DNA of 64,000 bases from NCBI RefSeq assembly GCF_037975245.1, contig NC_092568.1, forward strand, positions 34,318,501 to 34,382,500. The letters run 5' to 3'. The position numbers were made by a program, and so were the translations under genes. The notes beneath the pieces are model-generated. The model ran no database searches, was not told the DNA's origin, and was given only the letters and a program-made list of their open reading frames with translations. The DNA comes from Apostichopus japonicus. Lineage: Eukaryota > Echinodermata > Holothuroidea > Aspidochirotida > Stichopodidae. This document shows, piece by piece, positions 11,906-24,600 of this stretch (its first letter is position 1; each line of letters opens with the position of its first letter).

Positions 11906-11972
11906 CTTGGAATGAATAAGCCCATTCCATCAAGCCCCATTCTTCTAATTTATCTTTCACAAACGAATCCAT
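11906..11972 (-). pseudogene. First coding exon of the SAMD3-like gene (start of SAM domain)
   Basis: A minus-strand ATG at 11972-11970 opens 22 codons, MDSFVKDKLEEWGL followed by MEWAYSFQ, then donor G|gtatgg. The pattern of acidic residues, KLEEWGL and an aromatic FQ end is typical of the first SAM-domain helix in SAMD3-like proteins. It lies about 300 bp inside the right repeat end, as expected for the 5' end of a gene carried in the element. The SAM domain is a protein or RNA interaction module. The call rests on one short exon and on its agreement with the downstream exons on the same strand. Confidence 0.4.
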
Positions 11973-12204
11973 CTGTGCTTCTGATCATGTTCGCTCTGTC
12001 AGCAAACTTGTCCTACAGCCAAGTTGTCTATGGCGCGCGCGCAGGGCCAATATTATCAGACGGTCAATGTGTGTTCGTTAATTGGCTGATCTGAAATGAT
12101 GCACTCATATTCCTATAATGTTGACCAATCATAGTGCAATATTATTTTGACTCATTGTTGAAAGTCAATTTCGGACTTAGCATTAGGTCAGCTTAGTGTA
12201 TGGT

Positions 12205-12277
12205 ACAACCCAAATTGGGTTATAAGACCATCGACCCTGCGTTTGGGTCATGAATATGACCCAGGTGTTTTAAGAGT
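12205..12277. repeat. Cluster of TGGGTCA/TGACCCA motifs, right end
   Basis: Contains ACCCAAATTGGGT, TTTGGGTCA and TGACCCAGGTGTTTTAAGAG in close order. Read inward on the minus strand it resembles the left cluster at 6480-6705, so it is the probable partner end of the element. Confidence 0.55.
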
Positions 12278-12861
12278 ATACCAACTGACCAAACTTCGTA
12301 AATCAAAGTTTCTCACAGAAAAATGCCTGAATCCTGCCTTGCATTGAGTTTGGGCCTAGGCTAGGACTATCCTAACTTCAATGCTAGTATTCGCGATCGC
12401 CCAGGTTGTTATACATCGCCGCTAAGCCTCAATAAAACTGTGCATGCCTCAAAGAGGCACCATGAAGAGACAACAGATGACAAAGACAATTCAGTTTATG
12501 GGTCAATATAATGCTGCCCCCCCCCCTGCCTTTCCCAAAATAAGGGGAAATTCTTTCTTTGTTTCAGTCCTAATGACTGTTTAAAGGATAATCTGGTGGC
12601 CAAAGTTGATTGCTGAACAGAAATGCTGAAAAGTTTCTGAATCAACTGTGAAATAACATCCTCATAGCATTTTGTATTGTGAAGATATGAATTTTTAAAA
12701 TTTAGTGATATTTTGTTAATGCATCTGCATGGCAACAGCAGAATGGATGGCGTTTCAGCTGAAAATGTCTTTGTTTTTCTTTATGATATTTCAATCATTT
12801 ATTTACAAACAAAAAGAATATTTCTACAAAAAGATGCATTTTGATGAAATTCTAAGTACAG

Positions 12862-12935
12862 AGAACTTTGTGTAAAAGTAAGTTGGCCTGACGTTTCGAT
12901 CCTATAGCAGGATCTTCTTCAGAGAACTTTAACTA
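12862..12935 (-). repeat. Hairpin repeat with hammerhead-like core
   Basis: On the minus strand CTGAAGA (12922-12916) is followed by a 6-bp hairpin, GATCCT/AGGATC with a 5-base loop, then GAAACGTC (12897-12890). A fixed tail, AGGCCAACTTACTTTTACAC, follows. The same tail and hairpin occur twice more at 33490-33665. CUGANGA, stem, GAAAC is the core order of minimal hammerhead ribozymes known in Penelope-like retroelements, but one extra A precedes the stem and stem III would be very short. The ribozyme reading is an inference. Confidence 0.4.
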
Positions 12936-13348
12936 TTATGAAAATATTCCAAATGAATCAGGTTTCATGGATAAATCAACAAGAAGATTATAAGCTTCCA
13001 AAGAGCATTTGCCAAGATGACATCACAGACCCCTACTGTGATCGAACTTCCTGGAGTAATTGAAGGTTTAGCCAGTCCAAAACGGCCACATTCAATCAAA
13101 CATAGCTAGGGGCATGATATTGAGATTGGGTTTTCAACTAGCAGTGTGGAATATTTTTTTCTTCAATAAAATGTTCACATTGTCTGTCTGTCACGAGAAT
13201 ACCCTTTTAATGTCTACCAGGGCATATTTTTTCGCGCTCGGCGGTGACTCTTGTTGTGGGCCGTAAAATGCGGATGAAATCGGGGGACGATATAGTTTGG
13301 TACCTCCCCCCCCCCCTCCTCCAATTCAAACAGCTCGCTACACCCTTG

Positions 13349-13350
<2 letters not shown>

Positions 13351-13419
<69 letters not shown>
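13351..13419. repeat. (AT)n microsatellite
   Basis: An uninterrupted AT dinucleotide tract of 69 bases, preceded by a C run and a CACCCTTGGA segment. Length is likely to vary between individuals. Confidence 0.95.
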
Positions 13420-13420
<1 letters not shown>

Positions 13421-13454
13421 CATGGCTATAATAATCGCAATGGATAAAGGAAAG

Positions 13455-13830
13455 CAGTCACCATTTTCATACGGAGTATAAATTCTTTGAGAAGAATGAA
13501 AGATCTTGACCGTGAAAAGTACACGCCTAATTATATCATGTGGAATATCATTTTGCGATATGTGAATGAACCAGCCGCGGTGTTATACTACTTTTCATAT
13601 GGATTAAATTATTTAAGAAAATGGAAGATCTTGACCGTAAAGTGCACCTAAGTACTCCATGAAAATGTCTTTGTGTATCATGTTCTTGCAAAATGTGGAT
13701 TATCCGAATTTTTTTAGGTTATAGTATATTATAATTTGTTCTGTGGATCAAGGAAATATAATGTACGTGTAACCATTCCATGCCGGATTAAATTCTTTGG
13801 GAAAATTCGTAGTATACGGATTCATGCTGA
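13455..13830 (+). repeat. Degenerate tandem repeat, ~3 copies
   Basis: A module of the form TTCATACGGAGTATAAATTC, then TTTGAGAAGAATG, AAGATCTTGACCGTGAAAAG and TACAC recurs at about 13467, 13594 and, more diverged, about 13776. Spacing is about 128 bp and then about 180 bp. No coding potential was recognised. Confidence 0.6.
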
Positions 13831-16800
13831 CACGAAGGTAACATAAATGTCATTCTTTTTTAATTTATGAGGGATGTGGATCATTTCTCCTACTTATTTT
13901 GGCTTTTGAATGGAAAAACCGTGATAAGTATCCCCCCCCCCCCCAAGTTTTACCTAGGTCTAACAGCTTGTACATGCGCACTGTGTTGTGTCTTGCCCGG
14001 GTTGGTATTGACGGATGGTTCCAGCTGCTTTGCGTTAGCGGTATTATGTGTCCGCCCTCTATCCTTATATGATGCTCTAAGATACAGAATAATGTATTTA
14101 CACTCGCGAGTCAACTGTTATATTCAAGGAGTTGCTGACTATTCAGATCATCTAATATTTTGGGAGCTGAAGGCGATTTTCGCCGTTTATCTGGGGCTGC
14201 CTTTTTTGGACGGTGGTGTGCTGGGGAGGGGTGTTTCGTTTCGCTGCGTGCGGGTCGTCCTTTTGTGTTTTTTTTTTAATGTTTGAGTGGGTGGTTGGGG
14301 GTTTGTCTCTGCAGGTCGGTGGGCATATTTATTTTTTTGGCTCGCTTGACCTGAATTTCGTTTATCAGAATGGGATGATTCGGTAGTGCCGTTTGGCCGT
14401 GACGTTTTGGATCCCGCATGGCGGGTCACGTAAAAAGCATATTTTGGGAGCGAGATAAGAAGTTGTATAACATATGCACGCGCGCTGTACTTTGGTACTG
14501 TCACCACATACGGCGTATGTTAACATTTCAACAACGATGCTACCACTTTGAAAATAATTTGTCTACTAAATACAATGTTTGGGAGCTTCTATGATATGTG
14601 GTACGGGGTGTGAGGCCGGGTGATTTTTTTCGCCCAAACAGGTTTGCAATTACGGATCAGTTTTCAGCCAATCAGATTTTAGTGTTCCCATTCTACCAAA
14701 TGAATTCCGTTTTCAAAAGAACGACTCTCGAATCTTGGATAACTTAAACACGAACCCAATCATATGTAGCGTATGTATCATATGTCAGCTTAACATATGT
14801 GTTCCAAACATTAAAAGTATAAAGTTAGGGTGTTTGGAAGGAAACCCCGTAACGTACTAGACTTAACTAAGTGTCATAGGTCAATCAACAACAAATCTTA
14901 ATATGTTCAGTGTTTCAGTGACGACCATAAACTCATCCATGTTTTGACATTTTAAGACCCGTGGACCTTATAATCATTCTTCATATTTAGTGTATATCTT
15001 CCAACTTCCAAGCGTGGTCATCATTGATGCTAACGTCATGAATGATTGTCTGTAATTGCAAACCTGTGTGGGGGGAAATATCGAGCAGGGGAGGGTGAGG
15101 TGGAAACTTCGAGGAAAGTGCTGTGAAACTTCTATAGCATTCTTATTGCATTAGAGGCAATATTTACTAGCAAAGCCAAACATTATGAAAGGAGTTTATT
15201 ACTGATGCCTAGGCTACTGACAATATATAGATCGAAACCGCCGTGTTTCAGACGTGATGAAGGGCCATGTGACGTGGTCTTCGGAGGTAATTAAGACTAC
15301 TTTGTGAAAATTCCATATTTACAAATAAGAGTTCAAATGATGAGGTATTCCTATCTTGGGGGATTGTTTGGATTAATACTACCACAAAACATGGGCGGGT
15401 GAGTAGATGTATATATAACATGTCTCTCTGTTTTCTATTTGAGATTCTTTTCTCTTTAAAGATTTTAGAAGGACACGTGGTGACAAAGGCTGACTTTATC
15501 GAATTTATTGGTTCTGTACTGTAAATGTCTTATTCATTGTACTGCATATATACTTTATCTTGATATATAGGCTGTTTATTTCTGGTAACCGTTCCCAGAA
15601 TGAATGAATTGCTATACCCAAACTAGTCCAAACTAGTCAGCTTCAATACAATTGCTAAAAGATCTCTTTGTAACAACTTCCTTTGTAGGTATCGTATGGC
15701 TGATTATGCTCACCAAGCACGTTCAAACCATGCATTCAAGTGTAATAGGGATAGGCCTGTGTGAAATTTTGCACGTAAACAAAGTTTGATGTATACAACA
15801 ACATTGACATGTGACAGACAGCAGCCTTTGGGTTCTTCTATTATTATGTAGGTAAAATTATTTTCATATGTTAATTCATATGATAATTCTTACTTTATTC
15901 ATATACATCTGTTGTACTTCAGTGCTAAGAAATGTATAAGCAACACATATTATAACACATATGATATCAACAATCATAGCAAAAAGTTAAAAAGCGGTCA
16001 TTTTAACAGCAAGATGCCGTTCTTTTTTGAATTGACTAATACGATAACCGGACCGTTTGTGGTGCATTCGAAATTGCAAAGGCTAATGCTAACACTATCG
16101 CTGCAACTGCAAAAGACTGAAAAAGAGCAAAGTGACCGAAGAGAAATGTTATGAACGCAATTGTTGTCCAAATATGCTTGGTCATTTCTTTGTTTATTTT
16201 AGCGTAAAGGTTACTTTGATAAGAATAGTACCGATATTCTGCTTTGTAAAGTTCACACATCACACGTGAGCCAATACACCGTACAGTAGTAGAGACCTAC
16301 AAACATAAACAAAACCAGTTAGAACCGGTTTTTACTTGTGCAAAATTTTCCATCACTCCACTGTATATGAGACCGTACGAGAGAAAGGACGCTGAAAAAA
16401 CCAACGTCCAAATTTAGGTGCACCGGATTGTTTAGGTTAGTTTTCGCAGTATATATCAGATGCTAACAAAAAATTGTGGACATTTTTAAGCGAATATTAT
16501 TTCATTGGATTTATCCATAGCGTAGCCGCTGCAACGTTAAAAGCCACTTTCCTCGATAAACGTGCGTTTGCACTACAGTAGGTTAGTTTCTAGCCGATTA
16601 CGTAAGTCAGATCAGTATCCACATGCATGCTTTACGGTATTTTATTGCGGGAACTTGAATTGAAATTGGTCTTATCCATGGCATGGTATATATGGCATGG
16701 TATACAGTGCACGCAAGTTGTGCCTAGTAAAATATTAGTATGCTATAGTATAGTACACTACAAGCCTAGGTTCTGAATCGGTTAAGTCGGCAAAAATCCT

Positions 16801-18616
16801 ACTAGAGCCGGACATAAACGCCAACCGAGTGCTACAAAGTATGAGTTAGAGTATAATTTATTTGATAACCAAACAAGAGTTTGTAAGCTTTTCCTTGAAA
16901 CAGTCTAGGCCTAGACTAGGTGCATGCACCTAGTCTAGCCGAAGTTAGGTTATAGTTGGCAATATTTGTCAGTAAAATACATCAAAATAGTTGATGCTTT
17001 CAAGACCTCTGTGTTGCCACTGACCAGGCTGAATCCAACCGAATGTGTTTGTGTAGAACATGGGGCATATCGGTACAGTTAGGCATAAGGGTTACTGTAA
17101 CTGTAAATCATGTGTAACTCAGTAGTCCTAACTTCGGCTAGGGCCTTACAAGTTACACACCTAGGCTAGCCTAGTATTAGTATTGATGCTGTGACTAAGT
17201 TGGCTAGCATTTTATACCAAGCGGAAGGTAGGCTAGGCTTATTTGTCATTGTATGTATGTTGGTGAATGGTAATTTGCGTAGAGTACTGTGCTCTAGGCA
17301 AGGCCTACATATATTTGTTATATTTACTAGGCTCCGAGTCCTACAGTATTACTACTACTAGTGGCAGTGGTAGTTCTAAGGAGTAGTCTTACTACTACTA
17401 GTATAGGAATATTAGGATTAGGACCCAGTCCTATGTAGCTGCATTGGTACTGGTAGTATTACTAGTATTAGTTTTAATCTGCAAAGCCTTAACAAAAACA
17501 GCCGAACTTGTCATAGTGAAACAAGGAAATACCAGTTTTGTATTTCAAGACAATTTGGTGGATTATTTCACCCATTTAGTGAAATTATAAAGTAATATTC
17601 AATTCATGTTTCTAGCAGCTTGACTCTCGACATTTACAAGTATAAGTCTCTCTATGTCTGATGTATAATCTACTTTCAGCACATGCGAGTGCAGGTAAAC
17701 AAAAATATTTTTGAAAGCGCCTCAAATAAAGATGTTGGCATTCCCCTCTTTTCACAGTAAAATTGGTGGCAGGCCTTGCCTTAGTTATTGTAGCTAAGGG
17801 CTAGGCTGTCAATTATTAGTAATGCCACTGTCAGAATTAACTGCCTGACATGAGAAGGCTTCTTTGCAATGTTCATTTTGGGAATGCTACAACACTAGGC
17901 CAATGTCAAGTTTCTCAAACAAATGACAAAGTGCACAGACTTAATCAAGCTTTCATCTGATGCATGGAGTCACAGTCCAACTGGGGAATCCATGCTGATA
18001 ATTTGATGTTTATTTTGAAAATATCTTTCAGTCCACTCTGCATCCATCCTAGCGTGGAAGTGTATGCAGTGGGGAATAATCATGTTCTGTGCTAGGTACT
18101 ATAAAGGAAGCAGAGAATGAATGAAATAAAACCAATGTAGATTCCATCCATTAGTTACAATTTATAAGACTAAAGAGGATTTACCCATGGCAGAATTGTT
18201 TTGTTAGCTTATTATTGTACTTTGTGGATTACCAAATTTGCTGTCCACCCAACCTTGGCAACTTGAAGGCTTCGAAAATCTAGTTGTTTTACCACAAGAA
18301 ATGTTCATTAAACAAGTACTGATTCCACTCCACAGACACAGTACAGTGTACAATTCATTGTAGAAACTCTTTGAACCATTTAGGATGCACCTTAGGGATT
18401 GTCAAAAACCTTAAATTATCATCAGTTTGCCCTTATGTTTTCCTGTATGTTTCTACCCTTATCTTTTCCTGTGTTTCTTTTTTCTTCTTCTTCTTTAAAG
18501 TTGTTGAACTAGGACATAGCAAAACTCAGCTATGCAGGGAAACTACGAGACTAGTGTCAAATTTAATGTAAATTTATTTGGAATCAACTTCTAAAAACTA
18601 ATTATATTTTTTCTAG
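13831..18616. other. Intergenic; upstream region of XPO1
   Basis: No gene was recognised. It contains a 14-base C run near 13933, TAGGCCTA patches near 16905, and CTACTACTA-type trinucleotide patches at about 17340-17480. The XPO1 promoter and at least one non-coding first exon must lie upstream of the splice acceptor ending at 18616, but I could not place them. A donor-like GTGCAG|gtaaac at about 17695 is one weak candidate for the end of a leader exon. Confidence 0.4.
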
Positions 18617-18632
18617 ATTACGGATCATCAAT
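18607..18632 (+). promoter_or_regulatory. XPO1: Splice acceptor and 5' UTR remnant before the XPO1 start codon
   Basis: A pyrimidine-rich acceptor, ttttttctag, ends at 18616. Sixteen bases then lead to the ATG at 18633 (ATCAATATGCC context). The 5' leader is therefore split, as in human XPO1, which also has a non-coding first exon. The upstream exon was not identified. Confidence 0.6.
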
Positions 18633-21600
18633 ATGCCGGCACAGAGTATGGGATCATTAGCTGAGCAGGCCTCAAAGCTCCTAGACTTCAGTCAAAAGTT
18701 GGACATCAACCTCCTGGATAACGTGGTAGATTGTCTGTACAAAGGAGAAGGATTAGAGGTGGGATGTTTTTTTATTATTGCCGTTAGTGAAATTCTCTCT
18801 CTCCCTTTTGTAGTGACCACATTTTTAAATGAAAATGGTATGCATTCTGCTAAAAAGGTTTTCTGGTTTACTCTTTTATAGTATCTTTAGGTTTGTTATA
18901 GAATAAATCAGAATGGCATCAAGACATGCCTACTGTCAATTGTATCTCATCTATCTCTAAACAAACACTTTCAGTTTGTTTTATGTGGAAAATAAATGGA
19001 ACAATTTGAAATATCAAAGAACAAAAATTCTCTGGAAAAATGTGTCAAAGGGATCAAATAACTGTAAGTTCTTTGTTCACTTGACCACCACCCCCCCCCC
19101 CCTCAGGGGTTTAGGCAGCCAGCCGGCTTTTGCTCGGTCAATATTTCATTTTATATTTGTCTTTCCCTAATTTAACCAATTAAATTGACTCACTAAACAG
19201 CTTGCATTTTACCCTCCGATACCTCAAAAATGCAAAGTTTCTAAGGGGTCCTTGTCCCCTTAACCCCCACAATGGACCCTAAGGCAGGCAGGCCCTTGAC
19301 TCTAACCTTGAGGGGCAATCGCTTTGTGATTGCAATGATGTTTTTGGCATCATTTTGCCCTAAAAAGTTAGGACACCACTTTAAAGTTTGGACACCCACA
19401 ACTACCAGTTCTGCCTCAACCCTTGCCCCACCTTCCCCCCATTTTTTTACTAATGTTAAAACAATATATTATTGAGTCTTGTCCACAACTACATTGTAAT
19501 TATATATGTACACTTACTATCAGTGCCATCTTAATTGCTACTTTGCAAGTATACAGTACCTTTTCTTAATTTTGCAGCAACGAACAGCTGGACAAATTTT
19601 AACAAGTTTAAAAGAGCACCCAGATGCCTGGACTAAGGTTGATACAATCTTGGAGTTTTCAAGTAATGAACAGACCAAGGTACAGTATGTTACTGTAGGC
19701 TGATAGATTTATCCAAATGATAACTCACCCACTGCCATTATGTGTCATCTAGTTATTAGACTTGTATGAACAGATGTATAACAGATTGTCAATTGGGTGT
19801 CAACAGGTTAGAAGGATGTGTAACATTCTAGTTGAACTCACTAGAAGTCTTTTCTAAGTATCCTGTTGAAGTTAGATTGAAAACTTTTCAAATTTTGAGG
19901 TAGAATATTGAATGCAACAGGCATCAAAGTTTGAAAACATAACTCCAAAATTTAAGAGCTGCATTTAATCTGTGAATTCTCTATTGCTATGATTTTCCTT
20001 CGTTGAACATGGTTTGGTCAAATTTAGTTAGAACTGTGAAAGGGCTCTATGTGCATACCTGGCATCCAGGTAATGAAAGTTGCTTCAGAATTAACCCTTA
20101 CTTTAGACATGAACTTAAACCTCCTTATCAGTTTGAGCCTCAAGGGTCAACAGGTTATATCTGAAATGGTGGAAAAATTGGTCAATTTCACAAAACTATT
20201 TCACAATGTTTGCCCAATTAAAGGTAACTATTAACAATTATTAAAGGGATTGCTAGCTCAAAAGCAAAATGTGTCTTTGTTTCATGTAGGAAGACTTGTT
20301 CTTTCTGGATATTGAAACATTTTGGTTTAAAATTCCTATACTGTAAATGCCTTACCAGTGAATGACATGTAGTTAATGCCCAGGAGGAATTGCTACAAAC
20401 CTTTTCTGGTTCTCACTTCATTCTTGTCTAGACAAATTTAACTCACTTGCTCTACCTTAGTCAGTTAGTTATTTTGAACTTTGAGCAAATTGTATGTAAC
20501 AAGAAATCACACAGCTAACTGGCTTTCTGTTTGTTTCTTTTGGTATCTCCTATTCTTACTCATGTAGTATTATGGATTACAAATTCTGGAAAACGTAATC
20601 AAGAGTAGGTGGAAGGTTTTGCCAAGGAATCAGTGTGAAGGTATCAAGAAGTACACTGTTGGTTTGATCATAAAAATATCATCAGATTCCAGTAACAGCA
20701 ATGTGAGTACCATGGTAAATTGTATTCTTTGCAAATTAGATATTTTTGTTAATATTTAAACCTGTTTTGGTCTTTTCATGACCTACTGTTAGATGGATGT
20801 TTAGGTAGATTGTGCTATGCTTCTCGTCTATAAGCACTTGACCTTCTCCAAATCTATGGATTACTTTAGTGACTCAGTATCAATAATGTTCTAGAACAAA
20901 TTTTCTTTAAGCAACATTTTAGATAACTTTGATAGTAGTAACTCATTTTTGAATTGTCAAAAGCATAAATAAGAGAATTACTAATGTGGTAATTTATGAG
21001 AAATACAAACCCTTACACTGATGAAGTATCACCACTAAATTAATTCAGATAGTCTTTTTGTCAATATCAATTGTAAATACAGTACTATGACCATTCAGTC
21101 ATGATTCCTCTGTTCCTTGTGTTATTTTTTGCTGTTCTAATTGAATGTTGTGATACACCAAGTCTGTAGTTTTGGTATCTTTTCTGTAAAGACTTTCTAT
21201 CACTGACACCTTTCTTATTTCACATTGCTTTTACTTTTCCTCTACCAAAGAAGAAGATGAAAGTGTACCTTGGAAAACTGAATATGATACTGGTCCAGAT
21301 TCTTAAACATGAGTGGCCTAAGAACTGGCCCACATTTATCAGCGATATCGTTGGGGCAAGCAAAACAAGTGAGACGCTCTGTTCGAACAATTTGACCATT
21401 CTGAAACTGTTAAGGTAAAGTTACCCATCTATGCTTCTGATTATATTTTAAGTTAACTACATTAGTTGTTCATAATATCGTTTTGCGTCCTGTACCACGT
21501 TTCTGTACCATGATCTGAAAAACAAGATTCTTGACTTCTTTAATCTGATATGGTGATTAAATTCATTAGATCTATTGTAAGTGAATCTCTGGCAGCAACT

Positions 21601-24600
21601 ATTATCTTAAACTTTGAAGTTAGAGCTCCCCAATGCTGTTGCCTATTTGTCTGCAATTGTATCTCTGCCCCACTCGAACTGTGTGGTAACTCTACACGTG
21701 TACTTCAGAATCCTCAATCCTTTCTACGATTTGTTATTTCTTACAGTGAAGAGGTGTTTGATTTCTCCAGTGGCCAGATGACACAGGCTAAGGCAAAACA
21801 TCTGAAAGACAGCATGTGCAATGAGTTTTCACAGGTCTTCACACTTTGTCAATTTGTAATGGTAAGGACTCCCCCCCTCTGTTTGTTCAGTATTTATATG
21901 AAAAAACAAATAAGATTTTATATGTTGTGTTGTTCGTCCCCCTCCAAGAGTTCTTATGTGGTATTATAGAGGGAGTCAGACTTACAGTAAACAGTTGTGA
22001 CTTAACATGTCTGACTTGTGTTTACCTGTTGTTATGAGCTGTTTGGAACAGACTAAGTACCATTGCTAAGTAGATAACCTCTGATGTTGAAGAGTAGAAT
22101 AAAGAGTGCTTGAGTAACATATCGATGTGCACTTCTCAATATTTCCTTGAGTAGTTAAATTCATTTCTGGCTGTTATTTTGATTGGTATTTCTGACAGAG
22201 CTGTTATTGTGCAATCTTCTTGTTGTGTTGGTGTCAACTTGGATAACTCTTAGGCAGGTCTACCGTAGGAGCCATTGGTATTTCTCTAGAAAATTGCACT
22301 GACCCTGTTGTGTTACAAAGGAAGACAATAAAAAGAGGTGATCATATGAAATAGGACACAAAAAGATAGTGTACAAACAACTCAAATCTGTATAGGAGTT
22401 CCATTCACAATGCAGGAAAGGTCAAATGAAGAGTGGTGCACAATTGAATTTTGTGATTCTTTTCTCTGTTTTCTGAGCTTGTGTCGTTATAGTCTCTTCT
22501 GTGAATAAGCATTACCCAAACAAGGATGGATAATCAACCAACTTTATTTCCTATCTTGGCAGTATGGATACTATCAGGAATGCTAGCCAATTTTATTTTT
22601 TGATTTAGACTTGCTGTTACCTGAGTCAATTAAGAAAGACATTCACAGTTCATTATGGTTTGAGATGATAGGCCTACGACTTCGCTTTAAAGGTTGACTT
22701 TCACACAATTTTTTAAATCTAGATACAGGATTTGTGGTCCAAGGAAAAAAAAAGCATTACTGCTAGAGTAGCTATGTTTTATGGCCATCTGAGTTTTCAA
22801 AATATTCACCAAATACAGTAAAGCTCTGCAAAGCTCTGAACGTTAGACTGAAGTGATGATGCGCTCTGCAGTGCCGGTCTACATGTCAATCCGTTGTTTT
22901 AAGAATTTATAAAAACTAGGTCAAAAACATGTCTCTGTAACTTCTTATGAAAAATAGAGTAGTGACATTGGATGACATTCAACACCATTTTGTTAAGAAT
23001 AAACAGTAATAGCTAATTATGCACATTGATGATGTAAAGGGAGTGACAGCCTAATTTTCTGTTATATTATCCCTTTGTTTTTACAACCTTCGTTTCAAGG
23101 ACAATGAACACAGGTTTGTGGCCTAAGCCAATTTTGTTGAGATATTTTATCGTCTTTCTTTGAAAGAGGAACGTCACATTTTTCAAATGATCTATGTGGG
23201 TAATAAGGGGTTTACATATTAAGGGCTAAAATTAGAAATTTTGCTGAGGGCAACACTCCATGTTATAGTTTGCACAAATTTAATGAGTTTCCCAGATTTA
23301 TCAAAACTTCAAATGTGTATATTTTGGTAACGAAAATAGTTTTCAAAAAAACAGATTTTGAATGAGATTATCACACATGCTGAATGTACTGAATATGGGG
23401 GCATATGGGCTAGGTGTCCCTAGTACTTAAAGGTCTACTACATGTCATTCAGCATTAAATTTGTGCCTAAAGTCAATGCTGGAGACAGCTTGTTGTTCAA
23501 TTTCATTTCTATTCTTTACCACAGGACAACTCTCAGAATGCAGCATTAATGCAAACATGTCTGGAGACATTGCTGAGGTTTTTGAACTGGATCCCTCTTG
23601 GTTACATCTTTGAGACAAAATTAATCAGTACGCTCATATACAAGGTAAGATCTGTTGTTTTGTGTGCTTTACAATCCCAGGCTGAGAGAGCGGTTCAGCA
23701 TTTATCAAAGTTACAAAAATACTTGAAATCCATTCTTTCAGATAGCCCTTGCAAATGTTAAAAAGCTAAGGTTCATATCTTCCTGATGAAGGGAAAGGAA
23801 AGTTTCTTTTGGGACTGCTGCAAGCGTAACAAACTTGTCGATGAGAAAGAAAATCTAAATTATGATTGAAAGTGTCACAGAATGTCTGGCAAACTTTTCA
23901 ATTCATTAAAAGAGGGTGATATTTTGTTATACTGAGTTTGAGTTTATTCATGGTTCAAACCATTACTGTAGGATAAACTAGATTACTATATATGTGGAAT
24001 CCATGTTTGAATGCCTATCTTTGATATTTCACTTCATCCAAACTTTGGTTTCACAATTCTTTTGTTATATTTGCTTTCTCCCCTTTCCATTCCAACAGTT
24101 TTTGAATGTACCCATGTTCAGGAATGTGACGTTAAAATGTTTGACCGAAATTGCTGGTGTGAATGTCACGCAGTATGATCAACAGTTTGTACTTCTCTTT
24201 ACCCTGGCTATGGTGCAACTGAAACAGGTCAGTAGTTTTCTTGGTTTAAGTGTTGTAACAAGAAACTTTGGTGACACCAGTATTGAATATGATTTGGATA
24301 GCATCCATTGCTTCTAAATGCTATTTTTAATTCACAGAAGTTTGTTAATTGTGGCAGTTCTTCAGTTACAGCATTTGTGAAATAGGAGACCAGAATTATG
24401 CACAGGGTATACAGGTGTAAAAGCAGTAGTACTGTACATTGTCATTCCTTCTCTTATACCTTCTGCCTTGAATGTGAAACGTTTAATTACATAAGAATCA
24501 TTTGTGGATACTTGCCCCCTCTCTCCCCCCCCCCCCCCACAAATTAATGGTTAATAAAATGCAAAAGTGTCTTTTTTCTGTGTAGTTTGCACATGATTTG

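Larger units (their letters stand above)
6480..12277. mobile_element. Putative 5.8-kb element with TGGGTCA-rich inverted ends carrying a SAM-domain gene
   Basis: The left end reads ACTATAACACTTGGGTTA (from 6480). The complement of the right end reads ACTCTTAAAACACCTGGG (from 12277 inward), so the two ends share AACACYTGGGTYA in inverted orientation. Both ends are packed with subterminal TGGGTCA/TGACCCA motifs (6490-6700 and 12205-12263), a pattern expected of transposase-binding ends. Inside, on the minus strand, lie exon-like pieces of a SAMD3-like gene running from near the right end towards the left, and a minus-strand AATAAA (6750-6755) sits just inside the left end. No target duplication is clear and no transposase was recognised. 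The single-element reading is an inference; two independent insertions of short elements are the main alternative. Confidence 0.4.

Noticed and set aside
13867-14286. 139-codon + strand ORF
   Set aside because: It runs through a C homopolymer and a low-complexity T/G region, with no domain.
16036-16263. Minus-strand 75-codon ORF with a hydrophobic stretch (AVAAIVLALAFAISNA)
   Set aside because: Looks like a membrane segment but has no family resemblance or exon structure, and such short hydrophobic ORFs are common by chance in AT-rich DNA.
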